Source of the DNA: Clostridium sp. NkU-1
GTDB lineage: Bacteria > Bacillota_A > Clostridia > Lachnospirales > Lachnospiraceae
Length of the DNA: 64,000 nt
Direction of reading: 5' to 3'
Assembly (NCBI GenBank): GCA_001312405.1
Contig: BBDR01000003.1
Coordinates: forward strand, 62,001-126,000
Shown piece after piece: positions 1-8,590 of this stretch. Every line of letters starts with the position of its first letter. The stretch's first letter is position 1. Position numbers and translations under genes: made by a program. The notes below the pieces were generated by a model, which made no database searches, was not told where the DNA came from, and worked only from the letters and a program-made list of their open reading frames with translations.

Positions 1-1
1 T

Positions 2-1314
2 CCAAGACTTAGAAACGAATATAGCAATTACGGAGTGGTGGAAATTTGCCTCCAGAGAGTCAGGAACATACCATATGTTGAGATTACTTATAACGATGCA
101 GTTCCTGATCTTCCGACTATTCTGTATCCGAATGGTGACGTGATTGAGAAGGGTAATGCTCTGACATTTCAATGGAAGCATAATTCCATGTATGATACTG
201 GCCAGACAAAATATGATTTTGGTTGGAAGCAACAGGGGAACGCTTCTTGGACAGAGGCTTTAGGTATTGTTACTACACAGCAAAGCCGCACGCTTGATAC
301 CAACTCCATGCCTACCGGAATTATTGAGTGGAGAGTAAGAACTTACAATGCCAACAATGCTGTATCTGAGTATGCTTATGGTGCTTTTGAACTTACTGGC
401 CGCCCTACTGCTCCTATTATTGACACTATGAAAATGATGCAATTACAGAAATTGCATGGCGGAGTAATGAGGCTGAAACGGCAATATTCAGAATATGGAT
501 ATACCAAGGCGCAATGCTGGTACATGACAGCGGTGAAAGGCCAGGTGGATTAACAAGTTCATACGTGCCTAATATGATGTTTCCTAACGGTCAATACACT
601 GTTAAAATGCGTATTGGTAGCGTATACGGAGTATGGTCAGATGAAAGCGCAAAGGTATTTACCATATCCGCTGCTATTCCTTCCGCACCCGATATAACGC
701 TGTCTGCCGCGCGCGGTGGAATATTAGTTACTACTTCGTCTACTGCTGCCGATAAGATTGTTTACCGCTCAGAAGACGGGACAACGTTTGTACCCATAGG
801 CCGTTTTAGCGGCTTAACATATATTGACTATGCTGTGAAGTCAGGGAAAATGTATGAATACTTTATAAGGTCGCACAACGGCAGTTATGCTGATAGCGTA
901 AAACGGCCCATGAAAATCAAGTATAAAGGGGCGCTATTATCGGAAATAAAGACTCCAGGCGATTACATTGAAATTTACAAATCAGATAGTGATTGGTTTA
1001 ACAGCATTAAAACAAAACATTCCAATGAAGCCGAGTTGATCAAGTATGAAGGACGTATATATCCGGTAAAAGAATCTGGAATACATAAAGACTTAGAAAT
1101 CGGAACTTCATTTTATCTTAGTAATTCCAACGCTGAAAAAATAGAAACATTATATGGGATTAACGGGATTTATTTGTTCAGAAATTCAGAGGTATGTTTT
1201 TGTTGTGAAATTAGCAGTTTCAATTATGAAAATACCCTGTTTAATATCGGAAAAAACGTAGAAATATCACTAAGCCGTATTGATTACAGTTTGGAGGTGA
1301 GGTTTGATGTATAG
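2..1314 (+). CDS. Prophage tail/appendage protein with fibronectin-III-like modules (5' partial, frameshifted)
   Basis: The reading frame is already open at the left edge, so the N-terminus is missing. The frame breaks near 430-440 (restoring one A in the run after gacactatg rejoins it) and continues to 1314. Repeated beta-sandwich-like stretches with Trp/Tyr spacing (for example FQWKHNSMYD, IEWRVRTYN, WSDESAKVFTI) resemble fibronectin-III modules common in phage tail and adhesion proteins. It overlaps the next tail gene by 11 nt and opens a tail-baseplate-holin-lysin series, which supports a virion surface role. The exact family is not recognised; a host-surface-binding tail component is inferred from context. 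Confidence 0.6.
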
Positions 1315-2412
1315 CCTCGCGCAGGCGGCATACTCTCATGAAGATGTGTTGAAAATGCTTGAATCTGACCGGACTATCAATTTCAGGTACGAATTGCTTG
1401 ATAAAAATGAAGTCAAATTAAAAGACCTGGAGAATGTAAGCGGAAACCTAAGATTTGACAGTTCTCAGGAAATCATGTGTACAGCCTCGTTGACAATAAG
1501 AGAAATAGGGGACGTAGACCTTAAAACTGTTGATTTGAGGATACGTCCTTTTTTTCAGGCTTAAGACCCCTTCTGGTTGGCTTGAATATCCTATTGGCAC
1601 TTACATCATGAGCAGCCCGGAGAGATCGAAACAAGGCAGTGGAGTAATGCAACAGGTCGATTGTTATGATTACTCTACCATTCTAAAAGAGGATAAGGTA
1701 ACAACAAGATTGTTCATAGCGGAAGGTACAAACTACGTTACACAAATACGAAGCATTATAGTGGCAGCAGGAATAAAAAAGACGAACATAGAAACATCAC
1801 CACTTACTGTAAGTAAGGGCCTTGAATTTGAGATAGGCACCAGCAAACTAGATATAATCAATGATCTTCTTACCGCAATCAATTACGAGCCACTACATTT
1901 TGACAATAGAGGATATGCCGTAAGCCGTAGGTACATTGAGCCTCTTAACCGCCGCACAGAGCAATCGTATGCAACTAATGACAGGAGCATTATAAAAAGT
2001 GGTGCTAAGCAAAGCGTTGACATATATAATGTACCTAATATATTTGTGAGGTATACCGATGATCCTGACGGGGCAGAACTCAGGAGCGAGTATATAAACG
2101 ATAGCCCGGGGAGTGTAATATCGACTGTGAACCGTGGCCGTAATGTGGTTGATATTGAAAGCGTAGATGATGTAGCTGATCAATCAACTCTTAACGATCT
2201 GGTCCGCCGTGTTGCAATCGAAAAAAAGTCAGACTTACGATGCTGTTATATTGCCTACGGCTCTAATGCCGCATCACTCATACCGTGATTGCATTTATGT
2301 AGGCGAAAACAGCCTTGCAGTAGGAAACAAATATATAGAGTATGCATGGGAAATGGACTTAAACGTAGGCGGTACTATGACACACACTTTAAAGAGGGTG
2401 ATAAAACTATGA
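1304..2412 (+). CDS. Prophage tail/baseplate protein (two frameshifts)
   Basis: A protein of about 368 residues is recovered when one T is removed from the T7 run near 1549-1556 and one A from the A7 run near 2222-2228. The product starts MYSLAQAAYSHEDVLKMLES and carries phrases typical of siphophage tail proteins, such as PSGWLEYPIGTYIMSSPE followed by a region with repeated short beta strands. The ATG at 1307 is preceded by GGAGGTGAGG, so either Met in the MMYS start is possible. It lies between the tail appendage gene and a small OB-like protein, as in Firmicute siphophage tail-tip operons. A structural hub/baseplate role is inferred; no enzymatic motif is visible. Confidence 0.6.
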
Positions 2413-2654
2413 TGTGGGATAATCCGGGGCAGCAGATTGATGAATTACAAAAGCTGTTTGAAGGAGAAAAGGCTTATCGTATGGCCGTAGTTGAAAATGT
2501 TACAGGTGGTAGGCCATACATCAGGTTTTTTGGCGAGAATATGGCAAGCCAGAAACCTTACAAATACCTGCAATCTTATACTCCAGTGGTAGGTGACAAA
2601 GTACTTGTTGCACGTGTGGCTAAAACTTATGTAATACTTGGAAAGGTGGTTTAA
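2409..2654 (+). CDS. Small beta-rich prophage baseplate-associated protein
   Basis: Eighty-one residues, starting at ATG 2409 where it overlaps the preceding stop (ATGA) and has a GAGGGTG ribosome site about 9 nt upstream. The body reads as alternating beta strands (YRMAVVENVTGG, PYIRFFGENM, GDKVLVARVAKTYVILGKVV), a pattern like small OB-fold proteins of phage tail tips. It sits between the tail hub gene and the BppU gene with essentially no spacing, so it is translationally coupled to them. No catalytic residues are visible. Function is inferred from size, fold pattern and position only. Confidence 0.55.
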   Translation: MMWDNPGQQIDELQKLFEGEKAYRMAVVENVTGGRPYIRFFGENMASQKPYKYLQSYTPVVGDKVLVARVAKTYVILGKVV

Positions 2655-2655
2655 G

Positions 2656-3618
2656 ATGAATTATGATGTAGTACTCAATGCAAACGACAACGCCATACTG
2701 GAGACACAATATGCCTTTACCCAAGGTGATTATGGACAAATACAGTTTAGTATCCGCGTAAAAGCTGATGGGCAGTATATAGCTAATGCAAGTCGGGCTT
2801 ATATACTGTTTACCCTGTCAAATGGAATGATTGTGACGGGGGCGGATATGCCAAAGAACGTGGCGACATATACGTATGTCTTCCAGGGAAATGAGCTGCA
2901 ATCCCCCGGGAAAGTGGTGGCAGATGTAAAACTGGTATATGCAAATGGACAAATATCCTCTAATAAATTTACCTTCCTATGTCGTTTTGATCCTCTGGCA
3001 GACAAATCAGTTCCGGCGGCTCCATATATTACCGTGTTGCAGCGCATTGTCGATGAAGGGCAGGAGAAAATTGACTATCTGCAAACACTTATTGACTCTA
3101 TCCAGGGGAGTATTGGAGAAACAGCGATTACAAGAAACGATTTACAAAGCACACGCGATCCTGTAACAGCAGGATTAAAGGCTTTAGATGCTCATTTGGC
3201 ACAATATATGATGCTAAAAAGTGACCTTGTTAATAATGGGTTAACAACAGTGGAAGGATTTGCCCTTGACGCTCGATACGGAAAAAATTTACAGGACCAG
3301 ATTACTACGGTAAATAGCAATTTAAATAATAAATTCCTGTTGAACGCAGATTCTAAATACTTAGCAATTAAACAATTTTCTGCATCTGATTCAGGTGGCA
3401 CTAACTGGATTAATATAAGCTTATCACAGTTGGGTATCACAGGTAAAAAGATGCCAGAATATTGCGCGCCGATGGCTTGCATATCATGGAATACTGGAAA
3501 TGGCTTTCAAGTAACCTATTGTCATCGTTATGATGACACTACATTACAGGTTGGGTTTAATATTTCATTAGCATCAGCTTTTCGCGTTACACTTATATTT
3601 GGACTCATTGATGCCTAA
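2656..3618 (+). CDS. BppU-like phage baseplate upper/receptor-binding protein, active orientation
   Basis: A 320-aa protein starting MNYDVVLNANDNA. I prefer ATG 2656 to an upstream in-frame TTG because AAGGTGG lies just ahead of it. The N-terminal ~130 residues (ADGQYIANASRAYILFTLSN, PGKVVADVKLVYANGQ, FTFLCRFDP) match the BppU/DUF2479 baseplate domain that anchors receptor-binding tips. A helical linker (IVDEGQEKIDYLQTLIDSIQ) follows, then a spacer, then a C-terminal receptor-type module from about residue 219 to the stop. The codons for VNSNL at 3310-3325 form one arm of an inverted repeat whose partner lies inside a silent alternative 3' end on the minus strand. Host specificity therefore probably switches by inversion. 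Confidence 0.75.
   Translation: MNYDVVLNANDNAILETQYAFTQGDYGQIQFSIRVKADGQYIANASRAYILFTLSNGMIVTGADMPKNVATYTYVFQGNELQSPGKVVADVKLVYANGQISSNKFTFLCRFDPLADKSVPAAPYITVLQRIVDEGQEKIDYLQTLIDSIQGSIGETAITRNDLQSTRDPVTAGLKALDAHLAQYMMLKSDLVNNGLTTVEGFALDARYGKNLQDQITTVNSNLNNKFLLNADSKYLAIKQFSASDSGGTNWINISLSQLGITGKKMPEYCAPMACISWNTGNGFQVTYCHRYDDTTLQVGFNISLASAFRVTLIFGLIDA
3310..3325 (+). repeat. Left arm of a 16-bp inverted repeat, putative inversion crossover site
   Basis: GTAAATAGCAATTTAA, in frame in the BppU gene (codons for V-N-S-N-L), is repeated exactly in opposite orientation at 3868-3883. Recombination between the arms would invert 3310-3883. Confidence 0.75.
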
Positions 3619-3622
3619 ATGA

Positions 3623-3883
3623 TCATTTTGCAATCGCTATCCAATCGACTGTAATAGGGTAATTGGGGACCTTAATTCCTGCCGCCGTACTTTCAACAAC
3701 GATTATGCCAAATCCGGTTGTAGATGGGTTACTTATTTTAGCGGATATTATTACATCTGGAGCTGAACCTCGAACAGTTAGACTTACTTTAGGTGCCACA
3801 GAAAATGTTTTACCGTATGTAACTAAAACACCCCCATCTCCGGCAGGAATTGTGGCTGTTCCTGCTATTAAATTGCTATTTAC
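3623..3883 (-). pseudogene. Silent alternative C-terminal module (H-type-lectin-like) of the BppU tail protein
   Basis: On the minus strand an 86-codon frame runs without stops from the inverted repeat at 3883 to a TGA at 3623-3625. It has no start codon or ribosome site of its own. The product contains VLVTYGKTFSVAPKVSLTV, an aromatic-rich middle and an ending VDWIAIAK, which fits the H-type lectin fold seen in phage tail tips and glycan-binding proteins. Its stop lies 4 nt beyond the stop of the active tail gene, giving the tail-to-tail layout of invertible tail-fibre cassettes. The repeat is read in the same frame on both strands, so inversion would give a full-length tail protein with this ending. 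It is silent as drawn, not decayed. Confidence 0.75.
3868..3883 (-). repeat. Right arm of the 16-bp inverted repeat
   Basis: The reverse complement of this segment is identical to 3310-3325. On the minus strand the coding frame also runs into it from further upstream (codons for DWFTSLFNN before VNSNL), suggesting that the right arm once belonged to a duplicated tail-fibre gene. Confidence 0.75.
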
Positions 3884-3960
3884 ATTATTAAATAAACTTG
3901 TAAACCAGTCCCTTATGGGGCTATTTTTATTGCCTGGAAACAGGCAGAAAGGAATTATAT

Positions 3961-4327
3961 ATGAACAAAGAAAAAAAATGATTCTTAATGATGGAACTGC
4001 AATTAGTTTGGAAACAGGCGCAAGCTTACTGAGCTTACTGCGATTTTCAAAGACTGGACGGCTGCAGCTTCCATTATGCCAAAGCTGACGGAAGAAAACC
4101 TTGCAAGCGTCAAGGTACAGACCGGAGAGGGCACGACCGTAGGAAATTATACTGATCTTGTTCTGCAGCCGGGGTCATGGGAAGAAAAAGCAGATGGTTT
4201 ATACATCACTATCTCATTGCGTGAAAAAACAGACATTGAAAAACGTCTGGATAAAGTGGAATCAGGACAGGAAGTACAGGCAGGAGCTATAGGAGAACTG
4301 GCCGGAATGATGGGAGGTACACAATAA
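3961..4327 (+). CDS. Small prophage protein downstream of the receptor-binding gene (frameshifted)
   Basis: A protein of about 121 residues, containing MILNDGTAISLETG, LTAIFKDWTAAASIMPKLTE, LQPGSWEEKADGLYITISL and a C-terminal helix ending LAGMMGGTQ. The ATG at 3961 has an AGAAAGGA ribosome site at good spacing but meets a stop after the A8 run at 3971-3978. One base change there, and one near 4030, restore a single frame; otherwise translation would start at ATG 3978. Such acidic, helix-ended small proteins often follow BppU genes in Clostridium phages. The following gene starts inside its stop codon. No function can be assigned. Confidence 0.5.
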
Positions 4328-4431
4328 TGGTGGCTTTTTATTTAATGAGAATTACAGATGGAAAAATGACGGTGGAAGAAGTACCGCCAAAATGGCATGA
4401 CGAAGTGGAAGAAAAATTAAAGGAAGAGTGA
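4327..4431 (+). CDS. 34-aa prophage microprotein (XkdX-position)
   Basis: ATG at 4327 shares its A with the preceding TAA. The peptide MVAFYLMRITDGKMTVEEVP continues into an acidic tail ending KLKEE. The size, acidic ending and position between tail and holin genes match the short XkdX-like proteins of Firmicute siphophages, though the sequence is not a clear match. It was found by direct reading because it is too short for most gene callers. Translational coupling with both neighbours supports its being real. Confidence 0.45.
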   Translation: MVAFYLMRITDGKMTVEEVPPKWHDEVEEKLKEE

Positions 4432-4436
4432 GGCAA

Positions 4437-4896
4437 ATGAGAATGAAATTTATTGACAAATACAATGCTCTGGTCGGAGCTGCGGTAACAGTACTGACGG
4501 CATTATTCGGTACATATTGGTATGTGTTTGCAGGATATTTATTCTGCAATATAGTGGATTATGTAACAGGTTACGCAAAGGCCAGAAAGAACCATACAGA
4601 ATCAAGTAGTATTGGTATTATCGGAATCGCCAAAAAAATAGGATATTGGATCATTGTTTCGGTATCTTTTTTTAATTCCGAGTTTGTTTGTAAATTTGGG
4701 GAAAGATATGTTCGGAATAAACCTATCTTTCCTGGAATTGCTTGGCTGGTTTACGCTTGCGACACTCTTAATAAATGAGATCAGGAGCATATTGGAAAAT
4801 CTTGTGGAATACGGATGCGATGTACCAGAGTTTTTGATCAAAGGGCTTGCAGTTACCGAAAAACTGATATCAGCCGGAGCAGATAAAACCGAATAA
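4437..4896 (+). CDS. Phage holin (toxin-secretion/phage-lysis holin family), frameshifted
   Basis: About 153 residues once a T is removed from the T7 run near 4668. Three hydrophobic segments are visible: LVGAAVTVLTALFGTYWYVF, a second around GYWIIVSVSFL, and a third FLELLGWFTLATLLINEI. The motif NIVDYVTGYAKARK is characteristic of the holin_4/TcdE-UtxA family. ATG 4437 is preferred to an upstream GTG because GGAAGAGTGAGG precedes it. It would permeabilise the membrane to release the amidase encoded next. Position immediately before an endolysin supports the call. Confidence 0.8.
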
Positions 4897-4903
4897 ATAT
4901 AGT

Positions 4904-4937
4904 GTAGGGCCTGGGATTATCCTGGGCCATTTCTTTG
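4904..4937 (+). other. Stem-loop between holin and amidase genes
   Basis: GGCCTGGG, a short ATTA-type loop and its imperfect complement ending GGGCC are followed by ATTTCTTT. It could be a weak terminator or an mRNA-processing hairpin between the two lysis genes. Confidence 0.4.
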
Positions 4938-4954
4938 TAAAAGGAGAAGATGTT

Positions 4955-5730
4955 ATGAATATTAGCAAACAGTTTATAAATATAAGCAATTATAACAGGC
5001 CAGGAACGAAAAGAAAAAAAACACTACTGCGATAGCCTGCCACTACATAGGAAATCCAGGAACCAGTGCGCAGAACAACAGAGATTATTTTGAAAATTTA
5101 AGAACTGTAGGACCACAAAAAGAAGCCAGAGGAGAAAAGGTAACAAAAGCAAGTTGCCATTATATAATCGGCTTAGATGGAGAAATTATTCAGCTAATAC
5201 CGGAAGATGAAATCTCTTGGTGTACCAATAGTGCAAACAGCTATACTATGTCAATTGAAGCCTGTCACCCAAAGGCGGACGGGGTATTTAATCAAAAGAC
5301 GTATAATGCGTATGTAGAGTTGTGCGCAGACCTCTGTACTAGATGGGGGCTTGATCCCCTTCATGGGGGCATGATCCGGCATTATGATGTGACAAGAAAG
5401 GTATGCCCTAAATGGTTTGTAGATGCACCGCAGGAATGGCAGAAATTTAAAGAAGCTGTTGCCGCAAAAATGACACCAAGATATGATTTGGAGTGGAATC
5501 ATGACGCTAATGGCTGGTGGTACGCAGATACAAATACTTCCTATTATAAGGCGTGTTGGCAGCTAATACACCATCATTGGTATTATTTCAATCCAGATGG
5601 ATATGCGGTAACAGGCTGGCAAGTTATTAACGGCAAAGACTATTATTTTGAACCGAGAGCAGGACACCCGTTAGAATGCGCATTATATAAGACCGATGAT
5701 AGTGGGGTGCAGGCACCAGGAGAATTTTAA
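4955..5730 (+). CDS. Prophage endolysin: N-acetylmuramoyl-L-alanine amidase with choline-binding-type repeats
   Basis: About 258 residues once an A is removed from the A8 run near 5012-5019. The N-terminal ~165 residues are an Amidase_2/PGRP-like domain: the zinc ligands fit H in AIACHYIG, H in GGMIRHYDV and a downstream Cys/Asp region, with SIEACHP in the core. The C-terminus has two aromatic repeats, GWWYADTNTSYYKACWQ and HHWYYFNPDGYAVTGWQ, typical of choline-binding/glucan-binding wall repeats. It would cleave peptidoglycan stem peptides from muramic acid during lysis. AAAGGAGAAG precedes the ATG. The gene follows the holin and is followed by a terminator, closing the lysis module. Confidence 0.8.
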
Positions 5731-5765
5731 GCGTTTGTTCATATTATATAAAAAAATCATATTTA

Positions 5766-5803
5766 GGCAGGCTTCCGGATTATCGGGCCTGTCTATTTTT
5801 TAT
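5766..5803 (+). terminator. Rho-independent terminator after the lysis module
   Basis: GGCAGGC pairs with GCCTGTC around a short loop, followed by a TATTTTTTATT tract. Confidence 0.6.
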
Positions 5804-6003
5804 TGTAAAAAAAATAAGAAAATAGGAATGTTTGGCTAGATAATTATGGGAAGCCTAACCGTGTAAGCGTTGTATTGACATTCATTTCTATGGTGATTTG
5901 AATAAAAACACTTGAAAATCTCATAAAAGTGTGGTAAAGGACGAAAACATGTATTATACTGTACTTGAGAGGTAGTAAGAGGTAGCAAGACGGAGGGAGT
6001 AGT

Positions 6004-7119
6004 ATGAGATCACCTATGGATAAAAAAACCTTTATGAGTTTTTATAAAAATACGATTTTAGGTTATTCTAATAATTTACAGAGATATATATGCAGTTTAT
6101 TGGAAGAACAGAATCTTATAACATTTGAGGAACAAAGGAGATTATTTGACTCTGATGAAATAACATATTTTGAATCAAAGAGAGATACTCAGGGGATTAT
6201 ATCAAGGACTTCTTCTGATGAAAAATTTATCGGTTTTTATGAGAAGTGGGAGTTTATTAAATTATATAAATATTCAGTACCTTTATTTTATGAAATTAAA
6301 GATAAAACAACGCTTATTGAAAGATTACAGCAAAAAAAATTAATTATCTTTAATGATGAATGTTATGCACCGGAGTATATAATAGATACAGAGTTAAACA
6401 GTTCTGTACCTATATATATGATTGAAGAAAATAAAGTATTTATAAAGTTCGTGTTACAAAAATCATTTTTAATTCCTGAGCCATTTGAGAGAATTGATTA
6501 TCGTTATCCAGTAATAGTATACTTTGATATAAAGAATAGCTGTTTGGAGATTCGCTATGATTCAACAAAGTATAACGCATCTTTTAATAGTGAACTATAT
6601 GAAAGCATCGTTAATGACTGTATTGATTGGTTAAAAAAAGAATTAGAATTAGATTTATTTATCAGTGAACACAGTAATGCAATTGATGTTATAAATGATA
6701 AGAAAAATGAATCGGTAAAAATGTATAAACAAATGATGGAAATGAGTTCAGGTGGTTCGGCTGAGTTGACGTCATCGGAAAACACAGATTATGTGTTGCC
6801 GTTTATAGGAGAAATTAGAGAATTAATAGATGAAAATAAAGAGTTATTTAATGAAGCGGAAGAAGTAAAACAATTATTGTTACAATATCTTGAAGATAAG
6901 GAAGCTACAGCAAGATATCCATATATATATATTAAATGGATCAAACCTGTAGAATCTCAAAGCTATATAGTAAAAGTAACTTTTGATTATTTAAATCATA
7001 AGTATACATTGTTGCAACATATAACGGGAAGTTGTAAAGATTTAGGAATGGAGCGAATGAATGATGCTATCGAATATCTTTGTAAAAGTAGCTCCTTTGT
7101 TAGAGGAGAAGAAATATAA
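6004..7119 (+). CDS. Unknown 371-aa protein, first gene of a putative phage-borne defence cassette
   Basis: The gene has a GGAGGGA ribosome site 5 nt before ATG 6004 and is clearly more AT-rich than the tail genes. I do not recognise the family. The protein is soluble and charged with no membrane segment. It has an N-terminal helical part (MSFYKNTILGYSNNLQRYIC), a middle beta-rich part (FERIDYRYPVIVYFDIKNS), a helical linker rich in Lys/Glu (residues ~215-250) and a C-terminal region with YPYIYIKWIKPVESQSYIV. No Walker, nuclease or methylase motif is visible. It overlaps the next gene by 59 nt and is followed by an Mrr-like nuclease. Location between lysis genes and attR is typical for phage cargo, so a sensor or regulatory subunit of a defence system is inferred only. 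Confidence 0.55.
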   Translation: MRSPMDKKTFMSFYKNTILGYSNNLQRYICSLLEEQNLITFEEQRRLFDSDEITYFESKRDTQGIISRTSSDEKFIGFYEKWEFIKLYKYSVPLFYEIKDKTTLIERLQQKKLIIFNDECYAPEYIIDTELNSSVPIYMIEENKVFIKFVLQKSFLIPEPFERIDYRYPVIVYFDIKNSCLEIRYDSTKYNASFNSELYESIVNDCIDWLKKELELDLFISEHSNAIDVINDKKNESVKMYKQMMEMSSGGSAELTSSENTDYVLPFIGEIRELIDENKELFNEAEEVKQLLLQYLEDKEATARYPYIYIKWIKPVESQSYIVKVTFDYLNHKYTLLQHITGSCKDLGMERMNDAIEYLCKSSSFVRGEEI

Positions 7120-7417
7120 TACTGATCTAATCATAGGGTTTTTGGGAAAATATAAATCAACACAATATATATACCCAAGTGCAATGCATAGAGAGTTGAA
7201 GATAGATATAAAAGCGGTATATGAAATTTTGGAACTGTGTGTTGAAATTGGATTAGTAGAACAATGGTTAGAAATTTATTGTCCAAAATGCAAACGTTTT
7301 ACTGGGCAGTGCTTCAAGACGGTGGAGGAGATTCCAGAAGAGTTATACTGTTTGAATTGTGATGAGGAAATTTTACATCCATTGAAACATGCACTGGTAA
7401 TTTATAAGGTGCTGTAG
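7061..7417 (+). CDS. Winged-helix plus zinc-ribbon-like small protein of the putative defence cassette
   Basis: A 118-aa protein. Residues ~20-68 form a helix-turn-helix-like stretch (SAMHRELKIDIKAVYEILEL) and residues ~72-105 carry two CxxC pairs (CPKC and CLNC) spaced as in a zinc ribbon. AGGAATGGAG lies upstream of the ATG pair at 7061. The 59-nt overlap with the previous gene suggests translational coupling, but indels are common in this sequence, so the two frames could also be parts of one longer protein. I do not recognise a named family. A nucleic-acid-binding adaptor for the downstream nuclease is inferred. Confidence 0.55.
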   Translation: MMLSNIFVKVAPLLEEKKYNTDLIIGFLGKYKSTQYIYPSAMHRELKIDIKAVYEILELCVEIGLVEQWLEIYCPKCKRFTGQCFKTVEEIPEELYCLNCDEEILHPLKHALVIYKVL

Positions 7418-8137
7418 ATGAAAGAGAAAAATGATAACGAAATCTTAAGTAAGGCTGAAAAGTTTTTTTGAAGAAAATGATTTGAACTTATTTAAACTTA
7501 TTGAAATAACTGGTAGGAGTAATTCAAGACTTTTACAATTAGATAATAAAAATTACACTGCATTAAATGAAGTATATTATAAAATAAAAAAATGAAAAAG
7601 GGAATAAATCAGTAAAAGGAAAATGGTTGGAGGATTTGACCAATATAGTATTCCATAAAGGAAATTCAAAATTATTAGAATGTCGTAGAAATTGCAGAAC
7701 TAGTACAAATGAAATTGATTTGCAACTCAACTGGACGCAAGAAGCTAGGTTAGCAGGAGTTAATAATGCTTTTCCTTGCTTTGGTGAGTCTTTTTTTATG
7801 CGAATGTAAAAATTATGCTGGAAAAGTAAATGTAACGTATGTTGGAAAATTTTATTCGCTTCTGAAAACATCAAATTGTAAAATGGGAATTTTGGTTGCT
7901 TGGGAAGGAGTAACCCGTAGGGGTACTTGGTCTGATTCTTTGGGATTGATTAAGAAAATTGCATTAAAAGATGATACATATATTATAGTAATAGATAAAA
8001 ATGATTTTGACCGAATTATTGCTAAAGAAACTCATATATTTGAAATTATCTATTCGAAATATATTGCAATGAAAAATGAAATAGATTATTCCAATTATAT
8101 CTCTAAGCATGAAAATGAAGATAAATTTATAATTTAA
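7418..8137 (+). CDS. Mrr-like PD-(D/E)xK restriction endonuclease, frameshifted, third gene of the cassette
   Basis: The frame is broken at three runs of seven (T7 near 7461, A7 near 7585, T7 near 7791). Removing one base from each gives a continuous protein of about 238 residues. The restored order is a helical N-terminus of ~65 residues, then KWLEDLTNIVF, TSTNEIDLQL and FLCECKNYAGKV, followed by FYSLLKTSNCKMGILVAWEG. These match the Glu, Asp and Glu-x-Lys positions of the Mrr/restriction-endonuclease-like fold (about residues 71, 100 and 128-130). It would cut DNA or, less likely, RNA. ATG 7418 follows the previous stop by 1 nt, so all three genes form one unit ending at a strong terminator. 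Its target and partner requirements cannot be seen. Confidence 0.65.
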
Positions 8138-8161
8138 TCAAAGGTGAGAACTTTAAAGATT

Positions 8162-8196
8162 AAGGGCGGTTTCCGTAAGGAGGTCGCCCTTTTTCT
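8162..8196 (+). terminator. Terminator of the putative defence cassette
   Basis: AAGGGCG pairs with CGCCCTT, extended by TTTCC/GGAGG-type pairing, followed by a T tract. Confidence 0.75.
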
Positions 8197-8590
8197 ATTA
8201 CTATATATGGGAGGAAAAAAATGGACAACAATTAGCCCTATTCTGCTGTATAATAAATGTTATTATGATCATATGTAGGAGGACATTAGATTACATCGTA
8301 AATAGCAATTTTAGATAGTGAATTTAATTCCAATAATATTATTGAAAGTGTTACACTATCCCGTCTGCGATATATGCCGAAGGTTAAGGTGCTATACAGA
8401 TTCCAGGTTTACCGCTATCATTTCTGGTTATAAGATTGCGGAGATCCGTATTCCTTTTACTTTACGTCAAGTGCGGCAGTGATTAACTGTGCCACGCTCG
8501 GCTTTTTACGATAATAAGTAGCATGTCCACTTTGTTTTTTTAGTTTTTCGTGTTAAAATATAAGTTATAATAATATAAAGGGGTAAAGCA
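8197..8590 (+). other. Gap without a recognised gene; contains a copy of the inversion-site core
   Basis: No frame longer than about 40 codons with coding character is visible on either strand. At 8298-8311 the 14-mer GTAAATAGCAATTT repeats the core of the inverted repeat found in the tail gene. Just before the next gene, TTAAAAT/TATAAG near 8550-8570 could be a -10 region, and AAGGGG precedes ATG 8591. Confidence 0.4.

Noticed and set aside
3663..3960. A plus-strand open frame through the invertible segment (reading GTLIPAAVLSTTIMP onward)
   Set aside because: It is antisense to the lectin-like module, has no ribosome site and its product has no family resemblance. Only the part from about 3961 belongs to a real gene.
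6555..6785. Minus-strand frame inside the first cassette gene
   Set aside because: It is a shadow of an AT-rich coding region, with no ribosome site and no recognisable product.
8340..8520. Possible transposase or recombinase relic in the gap before the last cargo gene
   Set aside because: I translated the six frames by eye and found no convincing motif, so no pseudogene was called.
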